Shown: positions 17,801 to 24,161 of the stretch, in pieces
How the letters are laid out: the number at the start of each line of letters is the position of its first letter
Position numbering within the stretch: position 1 is the first letter of the stretch
NCBI GenBank assembly: GCA_002346425.1
Contig: DDZS01000059.1
Span: 1-39,423 of the forward strand
Direction: 5' to 3'
Length of the DNA: 39,423 bases
Origin: Alphaproteobacteria bacterium UBA3002
GTDB taxonomy: Bacteria; Pseudomonadota; Alphaproteobacteria; Rickettsiales; UBA3002
Notes under the pieces: generated by a model
What the model was told of the DNA's origin: nothing
Seen by the model: only the letters and a program-made list of their open reading frames with translations
The model's database searches: none
Program-made: the position numbers and the translations under genes

Positions 17801-17963
17801 AGCTCATATTACCTGAGCCAAAGACGCCCTCTGTCGCTGCGTCTAAATCCTGTGCGCTATATTGATCCGCGTCCAGTTTGCTAACTTGGACCTGCACCTC
17901 ATCCAACAGGGGCTGGGTGATATCTTTTGGGGTTTCTATCCCCGTAAATCCTTGTATTGCCAT
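14874..17963 (-). CDS. Large acidic collagen-like repeat protein, putative type I secreted surface or matrix protein
   Basis: I do not recognise a named family. The start at 17963 (MAIQGFTGIE) follows GAGGCGGGC and gives 1029 residues; the frame is open to 18029. There is no Sec signal peptide. Layout: N-domain (1-155); two collagen-like Gly-X-Y runs (161-194, 11 triplets; 207-226, 6 triplets); a Thr/Ile/Leu-rich, amphipathic, probably helical or coiled region (about 235-520); three repeats of about 145 residues (535-947) rich in GDIDL and GDTDL; and a C-terminal tail ending HHHHSPLGGLFG. After residue 390 there is one Arg (880) and no Lys, so the protein is extremely acidic. No RTX nonapeptides are visible. 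It is the first gene of the operon, overlapping the ABC exporter gene by four bases. Export by that system and a role in adhesion or biofilm matrix are inferences. Confidence 0.8.
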   Translation of the reverse strand: MAIQGFTGIETPKDITQPLLDEVQVQVSKLDADQYSAQDLDAATEGVFGSGNMSYASLQASITDLVTATQNTAEPTGSRVDIGEAFRGSNGTVLGSPYAPATSDLAGDSNGTSSRAASNSDRPVQDVSASPKESGNFTTSTIGTVSAAPLGASGLSQSGGGANGSVGADGNTGTNGSGGITGSGGATGANGTNGTITTITVTETLDGSDGADGIDGADGQNGSNGDTFITQNTTTYNDIDIINTTIHEGDVLVDIQQVLVDLNVEIGDITHCLDDATESIGDILTQITEITLTETTTALTEITHNITQTLSTHLSQITGLVEQVITLTGSVGDNVIELTNNLLNNLELDQLGDKLGDLGGTVADLETLLGEIVDHLHDKGEIIPPIIKGISVTINTVTDAVDQLIGQAIDQLGLGDGEATLVSDTVTQVTNSLTDILDNTLDLNAGGVVEAVVDTADQVVETIGDVSETLTDVLADPSDISENLHAITETIAQEITDTHASIHDVATEVAELTQQLGDLLGLTGNDDTDVALANDVLPVALPLDLVEDLAGDIDLLGGVGVDLLGAQGENTDNAMGDTDLQLVLDGDLVDQELAELTLDIPLDPVEALVGDIDLSLNGALDILGDAADGVIDLSNGGTQNTNVIAQLGDGVSELAQDVLGTYNESHDTDLVIDAVDAPLLDGVAEVVLNPVENLAGDIDLVADLGLDLLGAQGENTDNATGDTDLQLALDGDLVDNDLAELALDIPLDPVEALVGDIDLSLNGGGDILGDAADAVVDSANGGTEDGLLAQVGEGLEAVGEHLLGHCDFPGDTDISVDAADLPIIDLAANAVLDPVEDVVGDVDIATDLGLDPLGVHGETTDNNTGDTDLLLTIDSDLIDRDLVDVNVDIPLDPVEALVGDVDLSLDIGLDVLGQAADAVIDAADGGTQDESLLSQLGDGLEATVDALLDVTEDLSLLGNGVSSDPTEMGNSIWTETISDATSGLFGDLASLGGESNQLPDPTGTVAEGLGAILAEPVHHHHSPLGGLFG
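15123..16361 (-). repeat. Three tandem ~435-bp coding repeats in the acidic protein
   Basis: Residues 535-680, 681-825 and 826-947 (the last one shorter) share the order DPVE.L.GDID, LG..GE.TDN.TGDTDL, DIPLDPVEALVGD, DLSL, DILG.AAD and GGT. The PLDPVEALVGD block recurs at residues 601, 746 and 890, i.e. every 144-145 residues. At DNA level the first two copies are near-identical over parts (around 16089-16175 and 15653-15740), while the third has drifted. This indicates recent duplication or gene conversion and a potential for copy-number change. Confidence 0.85.
17286..17483 (-). repeat. Collagen-like Gly-X-Y coding segments
   Basis: On the minus strand residues 161-193 read as eleven uninterrupted Gly-X-Y triplets (GAN GSV GAD GNT GTN and so on). 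A 12-residue Thr-rich spacer follows, then six more triplets at 207-224 (GSD GAD GID GAD GQN GSN). X and Y are Asn, Asp, Ser, Thr and Ala, with no proline, as in many bacterial collagen-like proteins. Confidence 0.8.
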
Positions 17964-18072
17964 GCCCGCCTCGCTGAAGTGTCTCTGTTTGTTGCACCAG
18001 CTATGATTAGAACAGCATAGCTTTGCCATAGCGTTAAGCTTGTGTTTCAGATTTCAGACAAAGTGTTTCAAT
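17964..18072. promoter_or_regulatory. Divergent promoter region with direct repeats, candidate regulator binding sites
   Basis: This 109-base gap separates the divergent secretion operon and regulator operon. It holds CATAGC at 18016-18021 and 18027-18032 (11-base spacing) with an inverted copy GCTATG at 18000-18005. It also holds GTGTTTCA at 18042-18049 and 18063-18070 (21-base spacing) with extra TTTCAG at 18052-18057. Spacings of one and two helical turns fit tandem half-sites of an OmpR-type regulator, and such a regulator is encoded immediately to the right. No convincing -35/-10 pair could be chosen by eye. Confidence 0.4.
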
Positions 18073-18771
18073 ATGATTTCAAATTGCTCAGATAAGACCT
18101 TATTGGTCGCCGAAGATGATCGCACCACCCGCCTGATACTGCGAAGTTATCTGGAGGATGCTGGCTATCGCGTGGTCGATGCCTCTACCGGGCATCGCAT
18201 ATTCCAGTTGCTGCAGGAATTCTCGGTCGATTTGTTAATTCTGGATATTCATTTGAGTGATGGAAACTGCCTCGATTGGCTGCCGGGTATCCGCGAATAT
18301 ACGGCTGCTCCGATTATCATGCTCAGCAGTGAAGAAGCGCTAACTAGCAAAATCACTAGTTTTGACCGGGGCGCGGATGACTTTGTGGTGAAGCCCTGCC
18401 ATGCCGATGAGTTGCTGGCGCGCATCCGTGCCCGGCTTAAAGTGCCCGTTACCAGTGGATTGAAGCCCAAATCAACAGTCAACGGATGGCTGCTCGACAC
18501 CGAACAGCAGCAATTCTTTACCCCGAACGGCACCTCTTGTGACTTAACCCCCGCAGAATATCGGCTGATGCAGCTATTGGTGCAGGCTGAGGGCAAACCC
18601 ATTGCGCGGCAGCGGCTGTGTGAGGCTTTAAAAAATGCCAGTTACATCCCGACGCCACGAGCGATCGATATCAAAGTCGCGCGGATACGTAAAAAACTGG
18701 AAGAGCATCATGGAAGCGCCGTCGCATTAATGACGGTGCATGGCATTGGGTATCGGTGGTATTGCGAATGA
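18073..18771 (+). CDS. OmpR/PhoB-family response regulator
   Basis: DNA-binding response regulator of 232 residues. The receiver has acidic residues Glu14-Asp15-Asp16, phospho-acceptor Asp58 (LLILDIHLSDG), the Ser85 switch and Lys107 (VVKPC). A winged-helix output domain follows (DLTPAEYRLMQLL, RAIDIKVARIRKKLE, VHGIGYRW). I place the start at ATG 18073, because the frame upstream offers only a TTG at 18040 with no better ribosome binding site; the N-terminus is not certain. It is divergent from the acidic-protein/secretion operon. It is translationally coupled (ATGA) to the YfiR-like gene, which is coupled to the large hybrid kinase. The simplest reading is that it is the transcriptional output of that kinase and controls the shared 109-base promoter region. 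Confidence 0.92.
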   Translation: MISNCSDKTLLVAEDDRTTRLILRSYLEDAGYRVVDASTGHRIFQLLQEFSVDLLILDIHLSDGNCLDWLPGIREYTAAPIIMLSSEEALTSKITSFDRGADDFVVKPCHADELLARIRARLKVPVTSGLKPKSTVNGWLLDTEQQQFFTPNGTSCDLTPAEYRLMQLLVQAEGKPIARQRLCEALKNASYIPTPRAIDIKVARIRKKLEEHHGSAVALMTVHGIGYRWYCE

Positions 18772-19316
18772 TTCGTAGTTCTATATCCCGCTTTATTTGT
18801 ACGCTGTTCAGCTGCTTGTTAGTAGGAATAGTGCTTGTATCGACGCCGAGCGAAGCGCAGGAACGCGTAGAAAAAATTAAAGCCGTTTTTTTATTTAAGC
18901 TGCTAAAATATATTGATTGGCCAGATACCGATGAAGGCTATGTCATGTGCTTATATGGCAAGCAATCTTTTGCGAATGTGTTGGACACAATCGCTCAGGC
19001 AAACCCTAACATGTTTACAGTCAAACACATAGACCAGCTATCGGAGCTAAAAAGCTGCCATGTAGGGTTTGTCAGCCGGTTAGAGTCTGTTGCGAAAGCC
19101 AATCAACTCATTACCTATGCGCGCGCGCAGCAGATAAAAGGCCTGCTTCTGGTCAGCGATCAAACGGATTTTGCCATCCGTGGCGGCGGCATCAGTTTTC
19201 AGGAAAGCGCTGAACGTATCTTGGTCATATTAAACAGCGGCGTGTTACAACGCGCTCAATTAGAACCGAATTCACGGCTAATGCAAATTGCAGAAATAGT
19301 ACGAGAGCCCTTATGA
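18768..19316 (+). CDS. YfiR-like periplasmic protein (DUF4154)
   Basis: Small exported protein of 182 residues from ATG 18768, which overlaps the regulator stop (ATGA). The signal peptide (FICTLFSCLLVGIVLVSTPSEA) would release a mature protein starting near QERVEKIKAVFLFKLLKYIDWP, the characteristic YfiR-family opening. Later family marks are CHVGFVSRLE, GLLLVSDQTDFAIRGGGISF and the end LEPNSRLMQIAEIV. In Pseudomonas, YfiR is a periplasmic repressor that binds the CHASE8 periplasmic domain of the diguanylate cyclase YfiN. Here the next gene, overlapping by four bases, encodes a CHASE8-like sensor kinase, so YfiR probably tunes that kinase in response to an envelope or redox signal. Two Cys of the mature region (in VMCLYG and KSCHVG) could matter, since YfiR activity is redox-sensitive in Pseudomonas. 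Confidence 0.85.
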   Translation: MIRSSISRFICTLFSCLLVGIVLVSTPSEAQERVEKIKAVFLFKLLKYIDWPDTDEGYVMCLYGKQSFANVLDTIAQANPNMFTVKHIDQLSELKSCHVGFVSRLESVAKANQLITYARAQQIKGLLLVSDQTDFAIRGGGISFQESAERILVILNSGVLQRAQLEPNSRLMQIAEIVREPL

Positions 19317-22300
19317 TTCGTGGTTTAATATTTTCTGAACACCGGATGTCACTACGCGATCAAATCACGCGCTTGGTCATTCACATGATTATCATCGCTT
19401 TATGCCTGGCGGCTATTCTCCAGATGTTGGGCACGCTATTCATAACGCGCGGCGAGTTGTTGGGGTCCATGCAAAGTACCGCAAGCATTATTGCACGGCA
19501 AAGTAGCGGGGCATTAGAATTTAACGATCCTAAAGTGGCCAGTGACAATCTTATGGCTTTAAGCGGCAACCCATCTATCCAACAAGCCTGCCTCTATAGT
19601 ACTTTATATAGTGCCGAGCCGGTATTATTTGCGCATTATTCTAAAAAAGATGACCTCTCAACTTGTCCGGCCTTTCGAGAGACGCAAGGCTACCACTTTC
19701 AATCGCTCTCGCTACAGATTTATCATCCCATTATCGAAGACCGCGAGGTTATTGGCAGTTTATACCTGCAAACCAGCCTCATTCAGGCATATTTAACCAT
19801 TGCCGGGAAGCTGGCTGCCGTCGTTTTAGGTGCGATTGTCGCCATTACTATCGCGTTTTATCTCACCCAGCGTTACCAGAGGGCGATTACGGAACCCATC
19901 ATCGAATTGTCTCAGTTAACCAAACTTATTGCGCATCAACCGGATTTAGAAATCGAAGCCGTTGCGCATAACAAAGACGAAATTGGTGAATTAGCGGGAT
20001 CGTTTAATTCAATGCTGTTGACGCTGAAACACAACAAACAAGCGCTAGAAAAAGCCATGCTGGAAGCGGAAGTTGCACGCGAAAAAGCCGATATCGCGAA
20101 TCAGATGAAAAGCGAATTTTTAGCCAATATGAGCCATGAGATTCGCACCCCGATGAACGCCATCATCGGCATGACGGAGCTATTGCTTGATAGTAATTTA
20201 ACGCATAAGCAACGCACCCAAGCGCGCACTGTCATCAATTCCGCGGATGCATTATTGAATATCATCAATGACATTCTCGATTTTTCCAAAATCGAATCCG
20301 GCAAACTTGAATTGGAGCCTGTGCCTTTTGACTTATTAACGCTGACCGAAGATATTTCAGAACTACTCGCGGTTAGAGCGCGCGAAAAAGCCGTGGAGTT
20401 AATCACCTGGTTTGCCCCTACCGCACCGCATCGACTGTTAGGAGATGCAGGCAGGATTCGCCAAATTATTAGTAATCTGGCGAGCAACGCCATCAAGTTC
20501 ACCGATAAAGGCTACGTATTGATTCATGTCGAAGATATCACGACCGAAGCTAATGCTTTCGGAAAACATCTCATTCAAATCAGCGTGATTGATACAGGTA
20601 TCGGCATTGCCGAAGACGCACTTGAACGTATTTTTGAAAAATTTTCTCAAGCCGATGCATCGACCACGCGTCAATTCGGCGGCACGGGTCTGGGCCTTGC
20701 CATCAGCAAGCAATTAACGGAAATGATGGGGGGTGAATTAACCGTCGAAAGCGCGATGGGCAAAGGCTCCACCTTTCGTTTTACGATGGAGCTGGAGAGA
20801 GACTATACCGAAACGACAAGTGATGAAGCTGCCATCGACAGTTTTCAGGGAACGCGAGTCTTGGTCGTCGACGATATTGCTGTCAATGGCGATATCATCA
20901 GTGAGTTGCTGGATACCAGCAGCATGGAAACCGTCAGTTGCTTAAACCCAAATGCGGCGCTCGCCATGCTGAAAGAAGCTACCGCTGCGGGAAATCCGTT
21001 CGATCTGGTGATTATCGATTACTTACTGCCCGATATGAATGGTGAAGAATTAGGGCGCCGCATCCGCCAGAATGCCTCGATTGCTCCGCCCGCAATGTTG
21101 ATGCTCACCTCCGCAGGTAGCGATGGCTATTCTCGCCGCTTTCAGGAAGCCGGGTTTCATGCCTTTGTCGCCAAGCCGATCAAAACTAATGAGCTGTTGG
21201 CCATCATTGGTATGACTTTGCGCCGCTTCAATGCAACGGATGACACCGTGAATGAAATGATTACCAGCGAATCGCTGAATCGATTTAGTCACCATACGCC
21301 TAAATATCGCGATCTGCGTTTTAGAAGCCCCGCAATATTGTTGGCCGAAGATAACCGGTTGAATCAAGGCTTGGCGACAGAGATGTTGGAACAAGCGGGC
21401 TGCCGCGTCGATATCGTCTCTGATGGGCGCAAAGCAATCGATGCCGCGCGCTCGCACAGATATGATCTAATCCTGATGGATTGCGAAATGCCCGATATGG
21501 ATGGTTTTGAGGCCAGCCGGATTCTGCATCAATGGAAAACGGAAGACAAAATAGCCGATATACCCATTGTCGCGTTAACCGCGAATGCCATGAAGGGCGA
21601 TAAAGAGCGATGTCTTGCAGCTGGCATGCAGGATTACCTAACCAAGCCCATCCGTAAGAGTCAGTTGCTGAAAGTGTTGGCTCACTGGTTGCCCGATCAT
21701 GTGGAAAATACCAGCGACTCGGATCTGCAGCATCGGTTTGACGGCAAAAGCGTGTTATTAGTCGAAGACAACCGCATTAACCGGGCAATGGCAGAAGAGA
21801 TGCTCGAAGATTTGGGCTTTTCTGTCACCACCGCGCGGCATGGCCAAGAAGCCGTCGACTGGATTCAAAAGCAATCATTCGATGTGGTGTGTATGGATTG
21901 CCAAATGCCGATAATGGACGGTTTTGCCGCCACCGCCGCGATACGCGACTGGCAAGCCAAGATTAAACAATCTGCGGTGCCTATCATTGCTTTAACGGCC
22001 AATGCCATGAAGGGCGATCGCGAACGCTGTCTGGAGGTCGGAATGACCGATTATTTAAGTAAGCCGGTGCGTAAAAATGAATTACAGCGATGCCTTTCCC
22101 AATGGGTGACCTATGAAGTGGGCGCCCGAACAAAAGAAATCGACAACCGTCTGCTGCTCGACCGGGATATATTCACCACCTACCAACACTTAATGGGAAG
22201 CAAATTACAGGCGACCCTGGATCACTTTGTGCAGGACAGTACGACGCTCATGCAGCAATTACGGCATTATTACGAAATGAATCAATTGGCCGTTTTCGTG

Positions 22301-22501
22301 ACTGTCGTGCATATTTTAAAATCCACCAGTGCCGCACTTGGTTTAAATGAATTCTCCTATCTGGCCCGCAGCATCGAAGAGGATGCGCGCATGCAATTAA
22401 GTTCCGGCGGCAAGACCTCGCATATTCCAGCGCATCGCATTGACCAGATCGAAGCATCTTATCACGAATCGCTTGCCGCGCTGCAGGCTTACCGTACGTA
22501 A
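19313..22501 (+). CDS. CHASE8-type hybrid histidine kinase with three receivers and an HPt domain
   Basis: Membrane sensor kinase of 1062 residues, BarA-like but longer. Order: membrane helix (about 22-46), periplasmic CHASE8-like domain (about 47-163; STASIIARQSSGALEFNDPK), second helix (about 165-185), HAMP (about 187-240) and HisKA with His275 (MSHEIRTPMNAIIG). Then follow HATPase (DTGIGIA, GGTGLGLAI), receiver 1 (VVDD, IIDYLLPDMNG, AKPI), receiver 2 (AEDN, LMDCEMPDMDG, TKPI), receiver 3 (VEDN, CMDCQMPIMDG, SKPV) and a C-terminal HPt (VHILKSTSAALG). All three receivers keep the acidic pocket, Asp and Lys, so none looks like a decoy. The start overlaps the YfiR-like gene (ATGA). A stand-alone HPt gene follows, giving two possible phosphate exits toward the OmpR-type regulator or the receivers of the divergent operon. 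Confidence 0.93.
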   Translation: MIRGLIFSEHRMSLRDQITRLVIHMIIIALCLAAILQMLGTLFITRGELLGSMQSTASIIARQSSGALEFNDPKVASDNLMALSGNPSIQQACLYSTLYSAEPVLFAHYSKKDDLSTCPAFRETQGYHFQSLSLQIYHPIIEDREVIGSLYLQTSLIQAYLTIAGKLAAVVLGAIVAITIAFYLTQRYQRAITEPIIELSQLTKLIAHQPDLEIEAVAHNKDEIGELAGSFNSMLLTLKHNKQALEKAMLEAEVAREKADIANQMKSEFLANMSHEIRTPMNAIIGMTELLLDSNLTHKQRTQARTVINSADALLNIINDILDFSKIESGKLELEPVPFDLLTLTEDISELLAVRAREKAVELITWFAPTAPHRLLGDAGRIRQIISNLASNAIKFTDKGYVLIHVEDITTEANAFGKHLIQISVIDTGIGIAEDALERIFEKFSQADASTTRQFGGTGLGLAISKQLTEMMGGELTVESAMGKGSTFRFTMELERDYTETTSDEAAIDSFQGTRVLVVDDIAVNGDIISELLDTSSMETVSCLNPNAALAMLKEATAAGNPFDLVIIDYLLPDMNGEELGRRIRQNASIAPPAMLMLTSAGSDGYSRRFQEAGFHAFVAKPIKTNELLAIIGMTLRRFNATDDTVNEMITSESLNRFSHHTPKYRDLRFRSPAILLAEDNRLNQGLATEMLEQAGCRVDIVSDGRKAIDAARSHRYDLILMDCEMPDMDGFEASRILHQWKTEDKIADIPIVALTANAMKGDKERCLAAGMQDYLTKPIRKSQLLKVLAHWLPDHVENTSDSDLQHRFDGKSVLLVEDNRINRAMAEEMLEDLGFSVTTARHGQEAVDWIQKQSFDVVCMDCQMPIMDGFAATAAIRDWQAKIKQSAVPIIALTANAMKGDRERCLEVGMTDYLSKPVRKNELQRCLSQWVTYEVGARTKEIDNRLLLDRDIFTTYQHLMGSKLQATLDHFVQDSTTLMQQLRHYYEMNQLAVFVTVVHILKSTSAALGLNEFSYLARSIEEDARMQLSSGGKTSHIPAHRIDQIEASYHESLAALQAYRT

Positions 22502-22519
22502 ACATACTATGGAGGAGTT

Positions 22520-22885
22520 ATGATGACCGACCCCACCTTTGACCTTCACGCGATCAATCAGGATGAATTGCTCGGCGCCAAACAGATTCTCAAACAACGT
22601 TACCCCAGTCTGGTGGAAGGCTATATCGAAGATGCTGAAATGTATGTCGCAGGTATCGAAAGCGGGATTGCCACTCACGATGCTGCGCAGATCGCCCAGC
22701 ATGCGCATCCGTTAAAATCTTCCAGTGCTTCCTTCGGTCTGAATGGGGTCGCTGCGGTCGCAAAAGCGATTGAGCTTAAGGCGAAAGAAGGAGAATCTAT
22801 TGTCACTATTGCGCCTTTGCTCCCCTTGCTGAAAGAGGCGCTGACCTATGCGATTACGATATTAAAAGATACGGTCCAAAACTAA
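22520..22885 (+). CDS. Stand-alone HPt phosphotransfer protein
   Basis: Cytoplasmic histidine phosphotransfer protein of 121 residues, almost wholly helical, with the HPt signature HAHPLKSSSASFGL in which His63 is the expected phospho-acceptor. Length and motif position are typical of single-domain HPt proteins. Translation starts at ATG 22520 after a strong GGAGGAG; a second ATG follows immediately. It lies 18 bases after the three-receiver hybrid kinase and is probably co-transcribed with it. It could shuttle phosphate between that kinase's receivers and other regulators, including the two receiver proteins of the divergent secretion operon. Confidence 0.9.
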   Translation: MMTDPTFDLHAINQDELLGAKQILKQRYPSLVEGYIEDAEMYVAGIESGIATHDAAQIAQHAHPLKSSSASFGLNGVAAVAKAIELKAKEGESIVTIAPLLPLLKEALTYAITILKDTVQN

Positions 22886-22968
22886 ATAACGTTTTCGCCT
22901 TGCAGCACGATCAGAATGTTCCATCTATTACGTAAGTAACGCCATACTATCTATTAAAGGAGGACTCT

Positions 22969-24090
22969 GTGCCATCTCGTCGTCAATTCATTACTCATGC
23001 GGCCACGGGTACTGCTGCCTTGGTCGCTGGTTCTGCCCTGATGGGTTTATTCTCACGCGCCCATGCGCAAAACGCTGCGCCTATCATGCCGCAATCCACC
23101 CAAACATCTGGGGGTAAATGGCGCCCTCCGTATCGCTTCGGTCAGGGTGGCGCACCGCTGGGTGGCGGCTCCATGCTAGAAGTTTCAGATGCGGAAGTTT
23201 TAGAGATTTTGGATAATGCCTGGGATGCCGGTATGCGGTATTACGATACCTCGCCATGGTATGGACTGGGGTTAAGCGAGCGCCGTTTCGGCTATAGTCT
23301 GCATCGTCAGCCGCGTGATTCTTATATCCTCTCCACCAAAATCGGACGTATCCTGACCCCGGCCGATGCCCCACCGGAAACCCAATGGGCCAATCCCGAT
23401 TCATTCAACTATACCTATGATTACAGTGCCTCTGCGACCCGCCGTTCGATCGAGGACAGTTTGCAGCGTCTGGGCATTCCTTCCATCGATGTGGTATTCG
23501 TTCATGACCTGACGCCGGAAAATCTGAAAGGTGAGTATGAACAGCATATGCAGGAAGCCATCAAAGGCGCGATGCCTGAACTCACGAAAATGCGCGAAGA
23601 AGGCATCATCAAAGCCTGGGGTATGGGCGTTAATTCCCTACCGCCTATCTTACGCGCTAATGAAGCGGCGGACCCAGACCTGCATTTAGCAGCTTGCCAG
23701 TATACGTTGATGGATCATACCGAATCGCTGCAGAAACTCTTCCCGGACTGCGACAAACGCGGTATTTCGATTGTGGTCGGCTCGCCGTTAAATAATGGCT
23801 TCTTGTGTGGGCGCGACCGCTATAATTATAGCGGCACGATTCCCGATGGGTTCAAAGAAAAACGCGCGCGTATGCAACAAATTGCCAAAGCGCATGACAC
23901 GGATTTACGCACGGCTGCGCTGCAATTCTGCGCCGCACCGAGCACCGTTTCCAGCGTCATCCCCGGCGCGCGCAAAGCACATCAGCCTGCGGAGAATGTG
24001 AAATCCATGTCCGTCCGTATTCCGGCAGACTTCTGGGCTGAACTGAAAGCGGAAAAGCTAATCGACGAAGCGGCACCGACGCCCGCTTAA
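22969..24090 (+). CDS. Tat-exported aldo/keto reductase
   Basis: NAD(P)H-dependent oxidoreductase of the aldo/keto reductase superfamily, 373 residues. The start is GTG 22969 after a strong AAAGGAGG. The N-terminus is a twin-arginine signal: SRRQFI, a hydrophobic stretch and an AHAQN cleavage region near residue 34. The barrel shows the catalytic-type residues in order: Asp/Tyr in YDTSPWYG, Lys in STKIGR and His in VFVHD, then SVIPGA near the end. Closest in look to the D-threo-aldose 1-dehydrogenase/pyridoxal dehydrogenase-like group, but substrate is unknown. Export of a nicotinamide enzyme is odd; it would need to fold and bind cofactor before Tat transport. A TonB receptor gene follows 71 bases downstream and a periplasmic sugar-dehydrogenase-like gene lies beyond it. 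Confidence 0.88.
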   Translation: MPSRRQFITHAATGTAALVAGSALMGLFSRAHAQNAAPIMPQSTQTSGGKWRPPYRFGQGGAPLGGGSMLEVSDAEVLEILDNAWDAGMRYYDTSPWYGLGLSERRFGYSLHRQPRDSYILSTKIGRILTPADAPPETQWANPDSFNYTYDYSASATRRSIEDSLQRLGIPSIDVVFVHDLTPENLKGEYEQHMQEAIKGAMPELTKMREEGIIKAWGMGVNSLPPILRANEAADPDLHLAACQYTLMDHTESLQKLFPDCDKRGISIVVGSPLNNGFLCGRDRYNYSGTIPDGFKEKRARMQQIAKAHDTDLRTAALQFCAAPSTVSSVIPGARKAHQPAENVKSMSVRIPADFWAELKAEKLIDEAAPTPA

Positions 24091-24098
24091 TTCGGGCG
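24080..24098 (+). terminator. Hairpin at the end of the aldo/keto reductase gene
   Basis: CGCCCG (24080-24085) and CGGGCG (24093-24098) form a perfect six-pair stem with a seven-base loop that contains the TAA stop codon. There is no T-run after it, so it may attenuate readthrough or protect the mRNA end and need not terminate. Confidence 0.3.
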
Positions 24099-24161
24099 CT
24101 ATACCGATTCGCGCGGCCTAGGCTATACAAACGGCGCGGCTTCATGCTATCTGCATAGGCT

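Noticed and set aside
14874..17963. RTX calcium-binding nonapeptides in the acidic protein
   Set aside because: GDIDL/GDTDL motifs recur about every 30 to 145 residues, not in tandem every nine, and the GGxGxDxxx pattern is not present.
18040..18072. Upstream TTG start for the OmpR-type regulator
   Set aside because: It adds 11 residues with no homology to receiver starts and lies within the repeat-bearing promoter region; ATG 18073 gives a normal receiver N-terminus. Not fully excluded.
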